Made by a program: the position numbers and the translations under genes | Origin: Spirillospora albida | Lineage (GTDB): Bacteria > Actinomycetota > Actinomycetes > Streptosporangiales > Streptosporangiaceae | Direction: 5' to 3' | Assembly (NCBI RefSeq): GCF_000718255.1 | Contig: NZ_JOFJ01000001.1 | Location: forward strand, 1 to 64,000 | Length of the DNA: 64,000 nt | Shown here: positions 14,365-22,806 of the stretch, piece by piece | Position numbering within the stretch: the first letter of the stretch is position 1 | Layout of the letters: each line of letters begins with the position of its first letter | Notes under the pieces: generated by a model | Told to the model about the DNA's origin: nothing | Seen by the model: the letters and a program-made list of their open reading frames with translations, nothing else | Database searches by the model: none

Positions 14365-15693
14365 GTGAATGCCGCCCTGGGACTGCTCGCCGTCCTGCTG
14401 CTGACGGCCGCCACCGGGTACTTCGTCGCGCAGGAATTCGCGTTCGTCAGTGCGGACCGGCCGCTGCTGGAGCAGCGCGCCGCGGAGGGCGACCGCAAGG
14501 CGGCGCGCGCCGTCCGCGTGATGGAGCGGCTGTCGTTCATGCTGTCCGGCGCGCAGCTCGGCATCACGGTGACGGCGCTGGTCGTCGGGTTCATCGCCAA
14601 GCCCGCGCTGGCCGACCTGCTCGACCCGCCGCTGCGCGCGGCGGGCGTCCCGGCCGCGGCCTCCGCCGGGATGGCGGTCGCGACCGGGTTCGCGCTCGCG
14701 ACCATCGTGCAGATGGTGCTCGGCGAGCTCTTCCCGAAGAACCTGGCGCTGGCCCGCGCCGAGTCCCTCGCCCGCGCGCTCGCCCCGTCCACCATCGCCT
14801 ACCTGACGGTGGCGTCCCCGGTGATCCGGCTGTTCGACGCGGCCGCGAACCGGCTGCTCCGGGCCGCCGGGATCGAGCCCGTCGAGGAGCTGCACCACGG
14901 CGCCACGCTGGAGGAGCTCGGGCACATCATCGGGGAGTCCGGCGAGGCGCTCCACGAGGGTCACGCCGACCTGCTGGAGCGGGCCCTCGCCTTCGCGGAG
15001 CGGGACGCGGAGGAGGTGATGGTGCCGCGCGTCGACGTCGTCACCGTCCCGGCGTCCGCGCCCGTCGCGGACCTCGCCGTGGTGATCACGGCGAGCGGGC
15101 ACACCCGCTACCCGGTGGTCGGCGCGGGGATCGACGACGTCGTCGGGATCGTCGGGCTGGACGAGGTGCTGCCGCTCGGCCCGGAGGAGGCGGCCCGCAC
15201 CGAGGTCCGGTCGATCGCCCGGCCGCCGCTGCTGCTGCCGTCCTCGCTGCCGCTGCCGGACGTGGTGGCGCAGCTGCGGTCGGGCGGCGCGCCGATGGCC
15301 TGCGTCGTCGACGAGTACGGCGGGTTCGCCGGGATCATCACGTGGGAGGACGTGGCGGAGGAGCTGGTCGGGGAGATCACCGACGAGAACGAGCCGGGCG
15401 AGGAGCTCGCGATCCGGCGCGGCGAATGGTGGACGACCGACGCGGGACTGCGGGTCGACGAGGTCGCGCACGAGACCGGCATCGCGCTCCCGGCCGGCGA
15501 CTACGAGACGGTGGCGGGCCTCATCCACCAGCGGCTCGGCCGGGTCGCGCGGCCCGGCGACGTCGTGCCGGTGGCGCTCCCGCCGCAGCGGCTGGACGAG
15601 CCGCCGCGCACCGCGCTGATCGAGGTGCTGACGATCCACCGGCACGTCCCGGAGCTGATCCGCATCCGGACCGTCCTGGAGGAGGAGCGGTGA
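14365..15693 (+). CDS. CNNM/CBS-domain transporter-like protein ('hemolysin' family), long copy
   Basis: A 442-residue membrane protein. The CNNM (DUF21) region has three or four TM segments in residues 1-180 (LLAVLLLTAATGYFVAQEFA, SFMLSGAQLGITVTALVVGF, MVLGELFPKNLALAR). Two CBS repeats follow (MVPRVDVVTVPASAPVADL; PLPDVVAQLRSGGAPMACVV with DEYGGFAGIITWEDVAEELV), and then a CorC/HlyC-type C-terminal domain (WWTTDAGLRVDEV). The family moves or senses Mg2+/Co2+; 'hemolysin' is a legacy name. The start is GTG at 14365, 6 nt after GGAGGGA. It overlaps the shorter paralogue by 4 bp. Confidence 0.9.
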   Translation: MNAALGLLAVLLLTAATGYFVAQEFAFVSADRPLLEQRAAEGDRKAARAVRVMERLSFMLSGAQLGITVTALVVGFIAKPALADLLDPPLRAAGVPAAASAGMAVATGFALATIVQMVLGELFPKNLALARAESLARALAPSTIAYLTVASPVIRLFDAAANRLLRAAGIEPVEELHHGATLEELGHIIGESGEALHEGHADLLERALAFAERDAEEVMVPRVDVVTVPASAPVADLAVVITASGHTRYPVVGAGIDDVVGIVGLDEVLPLGPEEAARTEVRSIARPPLLLPSSLPLPDVVAQLRSGGAPMACVVDEYGGFAGIITWEDVAEELVGEITDENEPGEELAIRRGEWWTTDAGLRVDEVAHETGIALPAGDYETVAGLIHQRLGRVARPGDVVPVALPPQRLDEPPRTALIEVLTIHRHVPELIRIRTVLEEER

Positions 15694-16709
15694 GCCTCGG
15701 TCTCGGCCTGGTCGTCACGGTGGCGCTGCTCGCCGCCAACGGCTTCTTCGTCGCGGCGGAGTTCGCGCTCGTCGCGGCGCGCCGGCCGCGGCTGGAGCGG
15801 GCCGCCGCGCGGGGCGGCCGGGCCGCCGCGGCGGCGGTCGCGGGGATCGACGAGCTGACGCTGACGCTCGCGGGCGCGCAGCTCGGCATCACGATGTGCT
15901 CGCTCGGCCTCGGCATCGTGTCGGAGCCGGTGTTCGCCGGGACGCTCACGCCGCTGTTCCACGCGCTGGGCCTGCCGGACGGCGCGTCCCACGCGGTGGC
16001 GTTCGTCATCGCGCTCGGCGTGGTGACGTTCCTGCACATGGTGGTCGGCGAGATGGCGCCGAAGTCGTGGGCGATCACGGCGCCGGAGCGGTCGGCGACC
16101 GTCCTCGCGATCCCGTTCCGCTCGTTCACCACGGTGGCGCGCCCGCTGCTGGCGGCCCTGAACGGCGGCACGAACCTCCTGCTGCGCGCGGTGGGGGTGT
16201 CGCCGGACAGCGCCGGAAAGGTGTCGCGGACGCCGGAGCAGCTCCGCAGCATCGCCGAGGAGTCGCGGCGGCTCGGGCTGATCGGCAAGACCGAGCTGAC
16301 GCTGCTGACGGCCGCGCTGGACGCGCCGCGCGCGCCGCTCGCCGAACGGGTCATCCCGGTCTCGCGGGTGGTGTCGGTGCCGGGCACGGCTTCCCCGCAG
16401 GAGGTCATCGACACCGCCGTCCGCACCGGGATGACGCGGATCATGCTGAAGGACGGGACGCGGATGGGCCAGCCGCGGATGGTGCACGTCCGCGACGCCT
16501 ATCTGGCAAGGGCGCGGGGCCGCGCGACGCCGGCCGCGGAGCTGGCGCATCCGGTGCCGGCGATGCCGATCGGCACCCCGGTGGGCGCGGCGGTCGCGAC
16601 GCTCCGGGCGCACCACAGCCACCTGGGCGTGGCGCTGGCCCCGGACGGCCGCCCCTCCGGCCTGATCAGCCTGGACGACCTCCTCACCACCCTGCTCCAC
16701 CTGGACTGA
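15690..16709 (+). CDS. CNNM/CBS-domain transporter-like protein ('hemolysin' family), short copy
   Basis: A 339-residue paralogue of the preceding gene and translationally coupled to it (GTGA overlap). CNNM landmarks: VALLAANGFFVAAEFALVAA, TLTLAGAQLGITMCSLGLG, FLHMVVGEMAPKSWAI. The CBS pair is shorter (RVIPVSRVVSVPGTASPQEV and PVPAMPIGTPVGAAVATLRA, ending GLISLDDLLTTLLHLD), and the CorC domain is missing. Such long/short tandem pairs are common in actinomycetes and probably form one heteromeric transporter or sensor. Confidence 0.9.
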   Translation: MSLGLGLVVTVALLAANGFFVAAEFALVAARRPRLERAAARGGRAAAAAVAGIDELTLTLAGAQLGITMCSLGLGIVSEPVFAGTLTPLFHALGLPDGASHAVAFVIALGVVTFLHMVVGEMAPKSWAITAPERSATVLAIPFRSFTTVARPLLAALNGGTNLLLRAVGVSPDSAGKVSRTPEQLRSIAEESRRLGLIGKTELTLLTAALDAPRAPLAERVIPVSRVVSVPGTASPQEVIDTAVRTGMTRIMLKDGTRMGQPRMVHVRDAYLARARGRATPAAELAHPVPAMPIGTPVGAAVATLRAHHSHLGVALAPDGRPSGLISLDDLLTTLLHLD

Positions 16710-16721
16710 ACCGCGCTCGAC

Positions 16722-16764
16722 GTCAACCCGTGTTGACAACTCCTTCACGTCAACCTACATTGAC
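16722..16764 (+). promoter_or_regulatory. Tandem palindromic operators upstream of the HTH/Clp-N pair
   Basis: Two 16-bp near-palindromes sit 27 bp apart (start to start): GTCAACCCGTGTTGAC at 16722-16737 and GTCAACCTACATTGAC at 16749-16764, the second ending 3 nt before the ATG at 16768. Half-sites are GTCAAC and (G/A)TTGAC. A binding protein there would block transcription or translation start directly. The HTH protein encoded next is the natural candidate. Confidence 0.65.
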
Positions 16765-16767
16765 ATC

Positions 16768-17001
16768 ATGGACGACGGAGTGACACTCGCCCGGGAGGCG
16801 GGCAGCCGGGACCCGGCCGTGGGATTGCGGGCCGTCCGCGCGCTGCGCGAGCTCGCGGACCGGCTGGAGGCCCTGCAGGTGCAGAGCGCCCGCGACCGGG
16901 GCTGGTCCTGGCAGGAGATCGCGGTCTGTCTCGGCGTCAGCCGCCAGGCCGTCCACAAGAAGCACGGCGGCGGGCGCCGCCTTCTGAAGAAGGAGCCTTA
17001 A
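16768..17001 (+). CDS. Small helix-turn-helix protein paired with a Clp-N protein
   Basis: A 77-residue protein. An N-terminal helix (REAGSRDPAVGLRAVRALRE, then LADRLEALQVQSARD) leads into a sigma-70-region-4-like HTH, GWSWQEIAVCLGVSRQAVHK, with a basic tail (KHGGGRRLLKKEP). The HTH is of the type that reads major-groove half-sites. Two GTCAAC/TTGAC palindromes lie immediately upstream, which suggests autoregulation. The next gene starts 3 bp after the stop and encodes two Clp-N repeats; this gene order is a recurrent actinobacterial pair. Confidence 0.8.
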   Translation: MDDGVTLAREAGSRDPAVGLRAVRALRELADRLEALQVQSARDRGWSWQEIAVCLGVSRQAVHKKHGGGRRLLKKEP

Positions 17002-17003
17002 GG

Positions 17004-17561
17004 ATGTTCGAGCGTTTCACCCAGGACGCGAGGAACGCGGTCACCGGCGCCCAGGCGGCGGCACGGGGGCTGGGCGACCGGCACATCGGGACGGAGCACG
17101 TCCTGCTCGCCCTCGCGGGCGGCGGCGGCCCCGTGCCGGAGGCGCTGCGCGAGCGCGGGCTGACGCCGGACGCGCTCCGCGACCGGATCGCCCGGCGCAA
17201 CGCCGGAGGCGAAGGCGCCCTCGACGCGGACGCGCTGCGGGCCATCGGCATCGACCTGGACGCCGTCCGGGAGGCCACCGAGGAGACCTTCGGGGAGGGC
17301 GCCCTCGACGTCCGGCCGGGCCGCCCGCACCGCTCCCAGCACGGCCACATCCCCTTCTCCGCCGAGGCGAAGAAGTCCCTCGAGCTCAGCCTCCGGCACG
17401 CGATCCGGCTGAAGCAGAAGCAGATCCGCGCGGGCCACATCCTCCTCGGCCTCCTGCACGACGACCGTTCCGCGGCGGCGCGGATCGTCGCCGAGTCGGA
17501 CGTGGACGTCGCGGAGCTGCGCGGCGCCGTCACGCACCTGCTGGCCACCAAGGCGGCCTGA
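17004..17561 (+). CDS. Clp N-terminal-domain protein (stand-alone, no ATPase)
   Basis: A 185-residue protein with two Clp-N repeats: MFERFTQDARNAVTGAQAAA, then HIGTEHVLLALAGGGG (about residues 1-45), and IPFSAEAKKSLELSLRHAIR with RAGHILLGLLHDDRSAAARI (about residues 114-160). This is the substrate/adaptor-binding domain of ClpC/ClpA, but no AAA+ module follows. Stand-alone Clp-N proteins could bind adaptors or substrates and modulate ClpCP. It lies 3 bp after the HTH gene, so the two are co-expressed. The pairing suggests that Clp-N senses a substrate and tunes HTH activity, which is inference. Confidence 0.85.
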   Translation: MFERFTQDARNAVTGAQAAARGLGDRHIGTEHVLLALAGGGGPVPEALRERGLTPDALRDRIARRNAGGEGALDADALRAIGIDLDAVREATEETFGEGALDVRPGRPHRSQHGHIPFSAEAKKSLELSLRHAIRLKQKQIRAGHILLGLLHDDRSAAARIVAESDVDVAELRGAVTHLLATKAA

Positions 17562-17585
17562 GGCCCCCGTCACCCGAGGGGGGCC
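17562..17585. terminator. Bidirectional hairpin between convergent genes
   Basis: GGCCCCC (17562-17568) pairs with GGGGGCC (17579-17585). It overlaps the 3' end of the nitrilase gene and follows the Clp-N stop directly, so it can serve both converging transcripts. Confidence 0.5.
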
Positions 17586-18370
17586 ACTCCGAAGCGGCGA
17601 AGGGCGAGGGCCGGGTTGCGGTCGCGGACGCTGGTGATGCGGGCCGGGTCGATGTCGGCCGCGGCGGTGCCGGGCGCCTCGCCCAGGGCCGCGACCACGA
17701 CGCCCATCGGGTCGACGATCATGCTGTGGCCGGCGCCGGCGGAACCGCACTGGTCGGCGGCCGCGACGTAGATCGTGTTCTCGATCGCGCGGGCGCGCAC
17801 CAGCGTCCGCCAGTGGTCCTCCTTGAGGGGGCCCGGCACCCACTCGGCGGGCAGCGCGAGGACGTCCGCGCCGGCGTCCACGATGCGGCGGGTCACCTCA
17901 GGGAAGCGGACGTCGTAGCAGGTCTGCATACCGAAGGTGACCCCGCCGGCGGTGAACGTCTCCGGTTCCCCGATCTCCCCCGCGCGGACGTGCGCCGACT
18001 CGCGGTAGCCGAACGCGTCGTACAGGTGGAGCTTGCGGTACCGGGCGGCGACGGAGCCGTCCGGGGCGATCGCGACCAGGGTGTTCGCGATCCGGTCCGG
18101 GTCGTCCAGGCGCTCGTTCAGGCCCGCGACGACGTGCAGCCCGTGCCCGCCCGCAAGTTCCGCCAGCGCCTCGGTGAACGGGCCGCCGACCGGCTCGGCG
18201 GACGCGATGAACCGCTCGTCCATCCGCGGCGCGGTGAACATCGCGAACTCCGGCAGCACCACCACCCGCGCGCCGTGCCCGGCCGCCGCCGCGACCAGGC
18301 CGCGGATCTCCGCCAGGTTCGCGTCCTTGTCGAGCCCCGGCGCGAACTGCGCCACCGCCACCCGCACCAT
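17570..18370 (-). CDS. Carbon-nitrogen hydrolase (nitrilase superfamily)
   Basis: A 266-residue cytoplasmic amidase of the nitrilase superfamily. The Glu-Lys-Cys catalytic triad is visible: VVVLPEFAMFT (Glu, about residue 43), YRKLHLYDAFGYRES (Lys, about 115) and GMQTCYDVRFPEVTR (Cys, about 150). Members hydrolyse omega-amides, N-carbamoyl compounds or deaminated glutathione; the substrate is unclear. It starts 11 bp after the stop of the helicase gene on the same strand and is probably co-transcribed with it. GAGGGAGGGCGGC precedes the ATG. Confidence 0.9.
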   Translation of the reverse strand: MVRVAVAQFAPGLDKDANLAEIRGLVAAAAGHGARVVVLPEFAMFTAPRMDERFIASAEPVGGPFTEALAELAGGHGLHVVAGLNERLDDPDRIANTLVAIAPDGSVAARYRKLHLYDAFGYRESAHVRAGEIGEPETFTAGGVTFGMQTCYDVRFPEVTRRIVDAGADVLALPAEWVPGPLKEDHWRTLVRARAIENTIYVAAADQCGSAGAGHSMIVDPMGVVVAALGEAPGTAAADIDPARITSVRDRNPALALRRFGVAPLG

Positions 18371-18381
18371 GCCGCCCTCCC

Positions 18382-20889
18382 TCACATCCGGTCGACGCTC
18401 GTCACGCGGACGACGGCCTCGCCCGCCGCGTCGGAGCCCGCGAGGTCGACCTCGGCGGAGATCCCCCAGTCGTGGTGGCCCTCCGGGTCGTCGAACACCT
18501 GCCGGACCCGCCACAGCTCGTCCGCCGGGACCTCCTCGATCCGCAGCAGCTTCGGGCCGCGCGCGTCGGGGCCGGTGAACAGCTCGTCGTGCTCGGCGTA
18601 GTACTCCTCCATCGCGGCGGCCCAGCCGTCCGCGCCGAGGTCCGGGTCGAGCACCCCGAGCTCGTGGTAGCGCTCCAGCGCGGCCAGCTCGACCCGGCGG
18701 AACAGGGCGTTGCGGACCAGGACGCGGAACGCCCGCGCGTTCGCGGTGACCTTCGTGACGCGGTCCTCGATCGGCTCGTCCACGTCCTCGTCGGCCGGGT
18801 TGGCGAGCTGCTCCCACTCGTCCAGCAGGCTGGAGTCGACCTGCCGGACGAGCTCGCCCAGCCACTCGATCAGATCGATGAGATCGTCGGTCTTGATCGA
18901 CTCCGGCACCGTCTGCTGGAGGGCCTTGTACGCGCCCGACAGGTACCGCAGGACGAGGCCCTCGCCGCGCGCCAGCTCGTAGTACCCGATGTACTCGGTG
19001 AACGTCATCGCCCGCTCGTACATGTCGCGGACGACCGACTTGGGCCGCAGCGGATGGTCGCCCACCCACGGATGACCCGCCCGGTACACCTCGTACGCGG
19101 CGTTCAGCTCCTCTTCGAGGGGCTTGGGGTGGTCGACGTCCTGGAGCAGCTCCATCCGCTCCTCGTACTCGATGCCCTCCGCCTTCATCTCCTGGACGGC
19201 CTCCCCGCGCGCCTTGTTCAGCTGCGCCGCGAGGACCTGCCGGGGGTCGTCCAGGGTCGCCTCGATCACCGACAGGACGTCCAGCGCGTACGACGGTGAC
19301 GCCGGGTCGAGGATCTCGAAGGTGGCGAGGGCGAACGTCGACAGCGGCTGGTTGAGCGCGAAGTCCTCCTGGAGGTCGACGGTGATCCGCGCGTGGCGGC
19401 CCGCGTCGTCGGGCTCGGGCAGGGCCTCCACGACGCCGCCCGCCAGCAGCGACCGGTAGATCGCGATGGCGCGGGAGATGTGCCGGCGGCGCGCCGCAGG
19501 CTCCTCGTGGTTGTCGGTCAGCAGCCGCTTCATCGCCTGGAACGCGTTGCCCGGACGCGCGATCACCGACAGGAGCATCGCGTGGCTGACCTGGAACCGG
19601 GACCGCAGGAGCTCCGGCGGGGCCTCCTGGAGCCTCGCGAAGGTCTCCTCGTCCCAGCCGACGAACCCCTCCGGGGGCTTCTTCCGCTGGACCTTCCGCC
19701 GCTTCTTCGGATCGTCCCCGGCCTTGGCGAGGGCCTTCTCGTTCTCGACGACGTGCTCGGGGGCCTGCGCGACGACGAACCCGACGGTGTCGAACCCCGC
19801 GCGGCCGGCGCGCCCGGCGATCTGGTGGAACTCCCGGGCCCGCAGCCGCCGCACCCGGTGCCCGTCGTACTTGCTGAGGGCGGTGAACACGACCGTCCTG
19901 ATGGGGACGTTCACGCCGACGCCCAGCGTGTCCGTCCCGCAGATGACCTTGAGGAGGCCGGCCTGCGCGAGCCGCTCGACGAGCCGCCGGTACTTCGGCA
20001 GCATCCCGGCGTGGTGCACGCCGATGCCGTGCCGGACGAACCGCGACAGGTTCCGGCCGAACTTCGTCGTGAACCGGAAATGGCCGATCAGCTCCGCGAT
20101 GCGGGCCTTCTCCTCCTTGGTGCAGACGTTGACGCTCATCAGCGACTGCGCCCGCTCGATCGCCGCCGCCTGCGTGAAGTGCACCAGGTAGATCGGCGCC
20201 TTCTGCTCCTGGAGCAGTTCCTCGATCGTCTCGTGCAGGGGCGTGAGCCGGTAGTCGTAGATGAGCGGGACGGGCCGGTCCGCGTGCGCGACCAGGGCGG
20301 TCGGGCGGCCCGTCCGGCGCGTCAGGTCCTTCTGGAAGAAGGCGACGTCGCCGAGCGTCGCCGACATCAGCAGGAACTGCACCTGCGGCAGTTCCAGCAG
20401 CGGGATCTGCCACGCCCAGCCGCGCTCCGGCTCGGCGTAGAAATGGAACTCGTCCATGACGACGACACCGATGTCGGCGTCGGCGCCGTCGCGCAGCGCG
20501 ATGTTCGCGAGGACCTCCGCCGTGCAGCAGATGATGGGCGCGTCCGCGTTCACGCTGGCGTCGCCGGTCATCATGCCGACGTTCTCGCGGCCGAACATGT
20601 CGCACAGGTCGAAGAACTTCTCCGACACGAGCGCCTTGATCGGCGCGGTGTAGAACCCGACCTGGTCCTTGCCGAGCGCCGCGAACAGCGCGCCCGCCGC
20701 GACCAGACTCTTGCCCGAGCCGGTCGGCGTCGCGAGGATCACGTTCGCGCCGGACACGACCTCGATGAGCGCCTCCTCCTGCGCGGGGTAGAGCGTGATC
20801 CCGCGCCCGGACACCCATCTCTCGAACGCCTCGAAGAGCGCATCGGGATCGGCTTCGTTTCCGGAGGGCATCTCGTCCATAAGGCTCAC
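18382..20889 (-). CDS. Ski2-like DEAD/DEAH-box helicase with DUF3516 C-terminus
   Basis: An 835-residue SF2 helicase. Walker A is ILATPTGSGKSLVAAGALFA (about residues 52-71). The DExH box is VVMDEFHFYAEPERGWAW (about 143-160), and motif III is LLMSATLGDVAF. Motifs IV-VI lie around VHHAGMLPKYRRLVERLAQA, GTDTLGVGVNVPIRTVV and QIAGRAGRAGFDTVG (about 325-375). The C-terminal third matches the actinobacterial DUF3516 extension. These proteins resemble Ski2/Mtr4 RNA helicases; the physiological substrate in bacteria is unsettled (RNA turnover or DNA repair). It is followed 11 bp later by the nitrilase gene. Confidence 0.92.
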   Translation of the reverse strand: MSLMDEMPSGNEADPDALFEAFERWVSGRGITLYPAQEEALIEVVSGANVILATPTGSGKSLVAAGALFAALGKDQVGFYTAPIKALVSEKFFDLCDMFGRENVGMMTGDASVNADAPIICCTAEVLANIALRDGADADIGVVVMDEFHFYAEPERGWAWQIPLLELPQVQFLLMSATLGDVAFFQKDLTRRTGRPTALVAHADRPVPLIYDYRLTPLHETIEELLQEQKAPIYLVHFTQAAAIERAQSLMSVNVCTKEEKARIAELIGHFRFTTKFGRNLSRFVRHGIGVHHAGMLPKYRRLVERLAQAGLLKVICGTDTLGVGVNVPIRTVVFTALSKYDGHRVRRLRAREFHQIAGRAGRAGFDTVGFVVAQAPEHVVENEKALAKAGDDPKKRRKVQRKKPPEGFVGWDEETFARLQEAPPELLRSRFQVSHAMLLSVIARPGNAFQAMKRLLTDNHEEPAARRRHISRAIAIYRSLLAGGVVEALPEPDDAGRHARITVDLQEDFALNQPLSTFALATFEILDPASPSYALDVLSVIEATLDDPRQVLAAQLNKARGEAVQEMKAEGIEYEERMELLQDVDHPKPLEEELNAAYEVYRAGHPWVGDHPLRPKSVVRDMYERAMTFTEYIGYYELARGEGLVLRYLSGAYKALQQTVPESIKTDDLIDLIEWLGELVRQVDSSLLDEWEQLANPADEDVDEPIEDRVTKVTANARAFRVLVRNALFRRVELAALERYHELGVLDPDLGADGWAAAMEEYYAEHDELFTGPDARGPKLLRIEEVPADELWRVRQVFDDPEGHHDWGISAEVDLAGSDAAGEAVVRVTSVDRM

Positions 20890-20999
20890 CCCTCCATCCT
20901 GCCCGCCTTCACCTACTGCCCGGGTCCTCCCGGCGGGTTAGGAACGGATCGTCCGGCAAGAACGTGCGGGACGGAACGTCCGACTCCGAAGGGGATCGC

Positions 21000-21185
21000 A
21001 TGACGAAGAGGGATGATCCGGCGGACCGGGGCCCCGGTGCCGGCTCGGGGCACGAGGCGCAGCCGCACGAGCGGGTCGTGCCGGGAACCGGCAGCGCCGC
21101 TGAGGGCTACGAGGGGCCTGACTCCGAGGGCGGCACCCGCGAGGGCGACCCGCTCGCCGGGGTGGAGAAGGACCCGGACGAGTGA
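21000..21185 (+). CDS. Small acidic, disordered hypothetical protein
   Basis: A 61-residue, Gly/Asp/Glu-rich protein without hydrophobic segments, starting MTKRDDPADRGPGAGSGHEA and ending DPLAGVEKDPDE. It is predicted to be disordered. GAAGGGG lies 5 nt before the ATG. It stands alone between two minus-strand genes (helicase start 20889 and gnd end 21206). No family is recognised; codon use fits the neighbours, so it may be real, but the support is modest. Confidence 0.5.
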   Translation: MTKRDDPADRGPGAGSGHEAQPHERVVPGTGSAAEGYEGPDSEGGTREGDPLAGVEKDPDE

Positions 21186-21205
21186 GCCGCGACGGGGAGG
21201 GATGA

Positions 21206-22627
21206 TCAGGTGGCCGCCTCCGTCCTGTCCCCCGCCCAGAAGGTGTGGAAGGAGCCGTCGCGGTCGACCCGGCGGTAGGTGTGGGCGCCGAAGAAGTCGC
21301 GCTGGCCCTGGGTGAGGGCGGCGGGGAGGCGGTCGGCGCGCAGGGCGTCGTAGTAGGCGAGCGCGGTGGAGAAGCCGGGGGTGGGGATGCCGAGGCGGAC
21401 GGCGGTCGCGATGACGTCCCGCCAGGCGTCCTGCGCCTCCCCCAGCGCCCCGGCGAAGTGGCCCGCGGTGAGGAGGGTGGGGGCGCCGTCCTCGTAGGCG
21501 GCGCGGATGCGGTCCAGGAAGCGGGCGCGGATGATGCAGCCGCCGCGCCAGATCGCCGCCATCGCGCCGAGGTCGATGTCCCAGCCGTACTCGGCGCTGC
21601 CCGCCCGGATCTGGTGGAACCCCTGCGCGTACGCGACGATCTTGGACGCGTACAGGGCCCTCTCCACCGCGTGCGCGAAGCCGGCCGGGTCGATGGTGGT
21701 GCGCGGCGGCCCCGGCAGGAGGTTCCGGGTCGCGTCGCGGAGCTCGGCGTGGCCGGAGACGGACCGGGCGAAGACGGCCGCGGCGATGCCGTCGACGGGG
21801 ACGCCGAGGTCCAGGGCGGTCTGGACGGTCCAGCGGCCGGTGCCCTTCTGCTCCGCCTCGTCCCGGACGACGTCCACGAACGGGCGCCCGGTGGCGGCGT
21901 CGGTGTGCGCGAGGACCTCGGCGGTGATCTCGATCAGGTAGGACTCCAGCCGACCGGAGTTCCAGCCGCGGAACACCTCCGCGATCTCCGCGGGGTCCAG
22001 TCCGGCGGCGTGCCGGAGCAGGTCGTAGGACTCGGCGATGAGCTGCATGTCGGCGTACTCGATGCCGTTGTGTACCATCTTCACGAAATGGCCGGCGCCG
22101 TCGGGGCCGACATGGGCGCAGCAGGGCGTCCCGTCCACCTTCGCGGCGATGTCCTCCAGCAGGGGGCCGAGCTCCGCGTACGACTCGGGAGAGCCGCCCG
22201 GCATGATGCTCGGGCCGTGCAGCGCGCCCTCCTCGCCGCCGGACACGCCCGCGCCGACGAAGTGGATCCCGCGCGGGCGGAGCGCGGCCTCGCGCCGGCG
22301 GGTGTCGGCGAAGTGCGCGTTCCCGGCGTCCACGATCATGTCGCCGGGGTCGAGCAGCGGCGCGAACTCCCCGATCACCGCGTCGGTCGGCGCGCCCGCC
22401 TTCACCATGACCAGGAGGCGGCGGGGCCGCTCCAGGGACGCGACGAACTCCTCGGGGATGTCGGCGGGCAGGAACGTCCCCTCGTGGCCGAACTCCTCCA
22501 CGAGCGCCTTCGTGCGGGCGGACGTCCGGTTGTGCACGGCGACGGCGTGGCCGTGCCGGGCCAGGTTGCGGGCCAGGTTCCGGCCCATGACTGCCAGTCC
22601 CGTGACCCCGATCCGCGCCTGCTCCAT
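21206..22627 (-). CDS. gnd: 6-phosphogluconate dehydrogenase (decarboxylating)
   Basis: A 473-residue enzyme of standard length. The NADP-binding motif is GVTGLAVMGRNLARNLARHG (residues 6-25). The signature region includes FVGAGVSGGEEGALHGPSIM and GHFVKMVHNGIEYADMQLIA (the catalytic Lys and the 6-phosphogluconate-binding Asn/Glu). The C-terminal all-helical domain ends with RRVDRDGSFHTFWAGD. It oxidises 6-phosphogluconate to ribulose 5-phosphate and CO2. A divergent promoter region (about 180 bp) separates it from the beta-phosphoglucomutase/GH65 operon, so three sugar-phosphate enzymes are neighbours. The start at 22627 is supported by the glycine-rich loop directly after it and by GAGGAGGACG upstream. 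Confidence 0.95.
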   Translation of the reverse strand: MEQARIGVTGLAVMGRNLARNLARHGHAVAVHNRTSARTKALVEEFGHEGTFLPADIPEEFVASLERPRRLLVMVKAGAPTDAVIGEFAPLLDPGDMIVDAGNAHFADTRRREAALRPRGIHFVGAGVSGGEEGALHGPSIMPGGSPESYAELGPLLEDIAAKVDGTPCCAHVGPDGAGHFVKMVHNGIEYADMQLIAESYDLLRHAAGLDPAEIAEVFRGWNSGRLESYLIEITAEVLAHTDAATGRPFVDVVRDEAEQKGTGRWTVQTALDLGVPVDGIAAAVFARSVSGHAELRDATRNLLPGPPRTTIDPAGFAHAVERALYASKIVAYAQGFHQIRAGSAEYGWDIDLGAMAAIWRGGCIIRARFLDRIRAAYEDGAPTLLTAGHFAGALGEAQDAWRDVIATAVRLGIPTPGFSTALAYYDALRADRLPAALTQGQRDFFGAHTYRRVDRDGSFHTFWAGDRTEAAT

Positions 22628-22806
22628 CGTCTCGTCCTCCTCGTGGGCGGCTCTGCCCGGCGTGGGCTCGTCCGTGACATGTCCGTGGTACGTCCGGTAC
22701 CGGGCGCCCGTTCGAGCGCCTTCCCGCGCATGCCCCCGCCACACACGGGGAAGTGCAGGGGGATCGATCCCGATTTCTCCACTATGTTTTTCGCCAGGGG
22801 GTGCGG

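Noticed and set aside
17570..20818. A 1082-codon minus-strand frame across the helicase and nitrilase genes
   Set aside because: The upstream part is out of frame with the helicase; only the last 266 codons (nitrilase) are supported.
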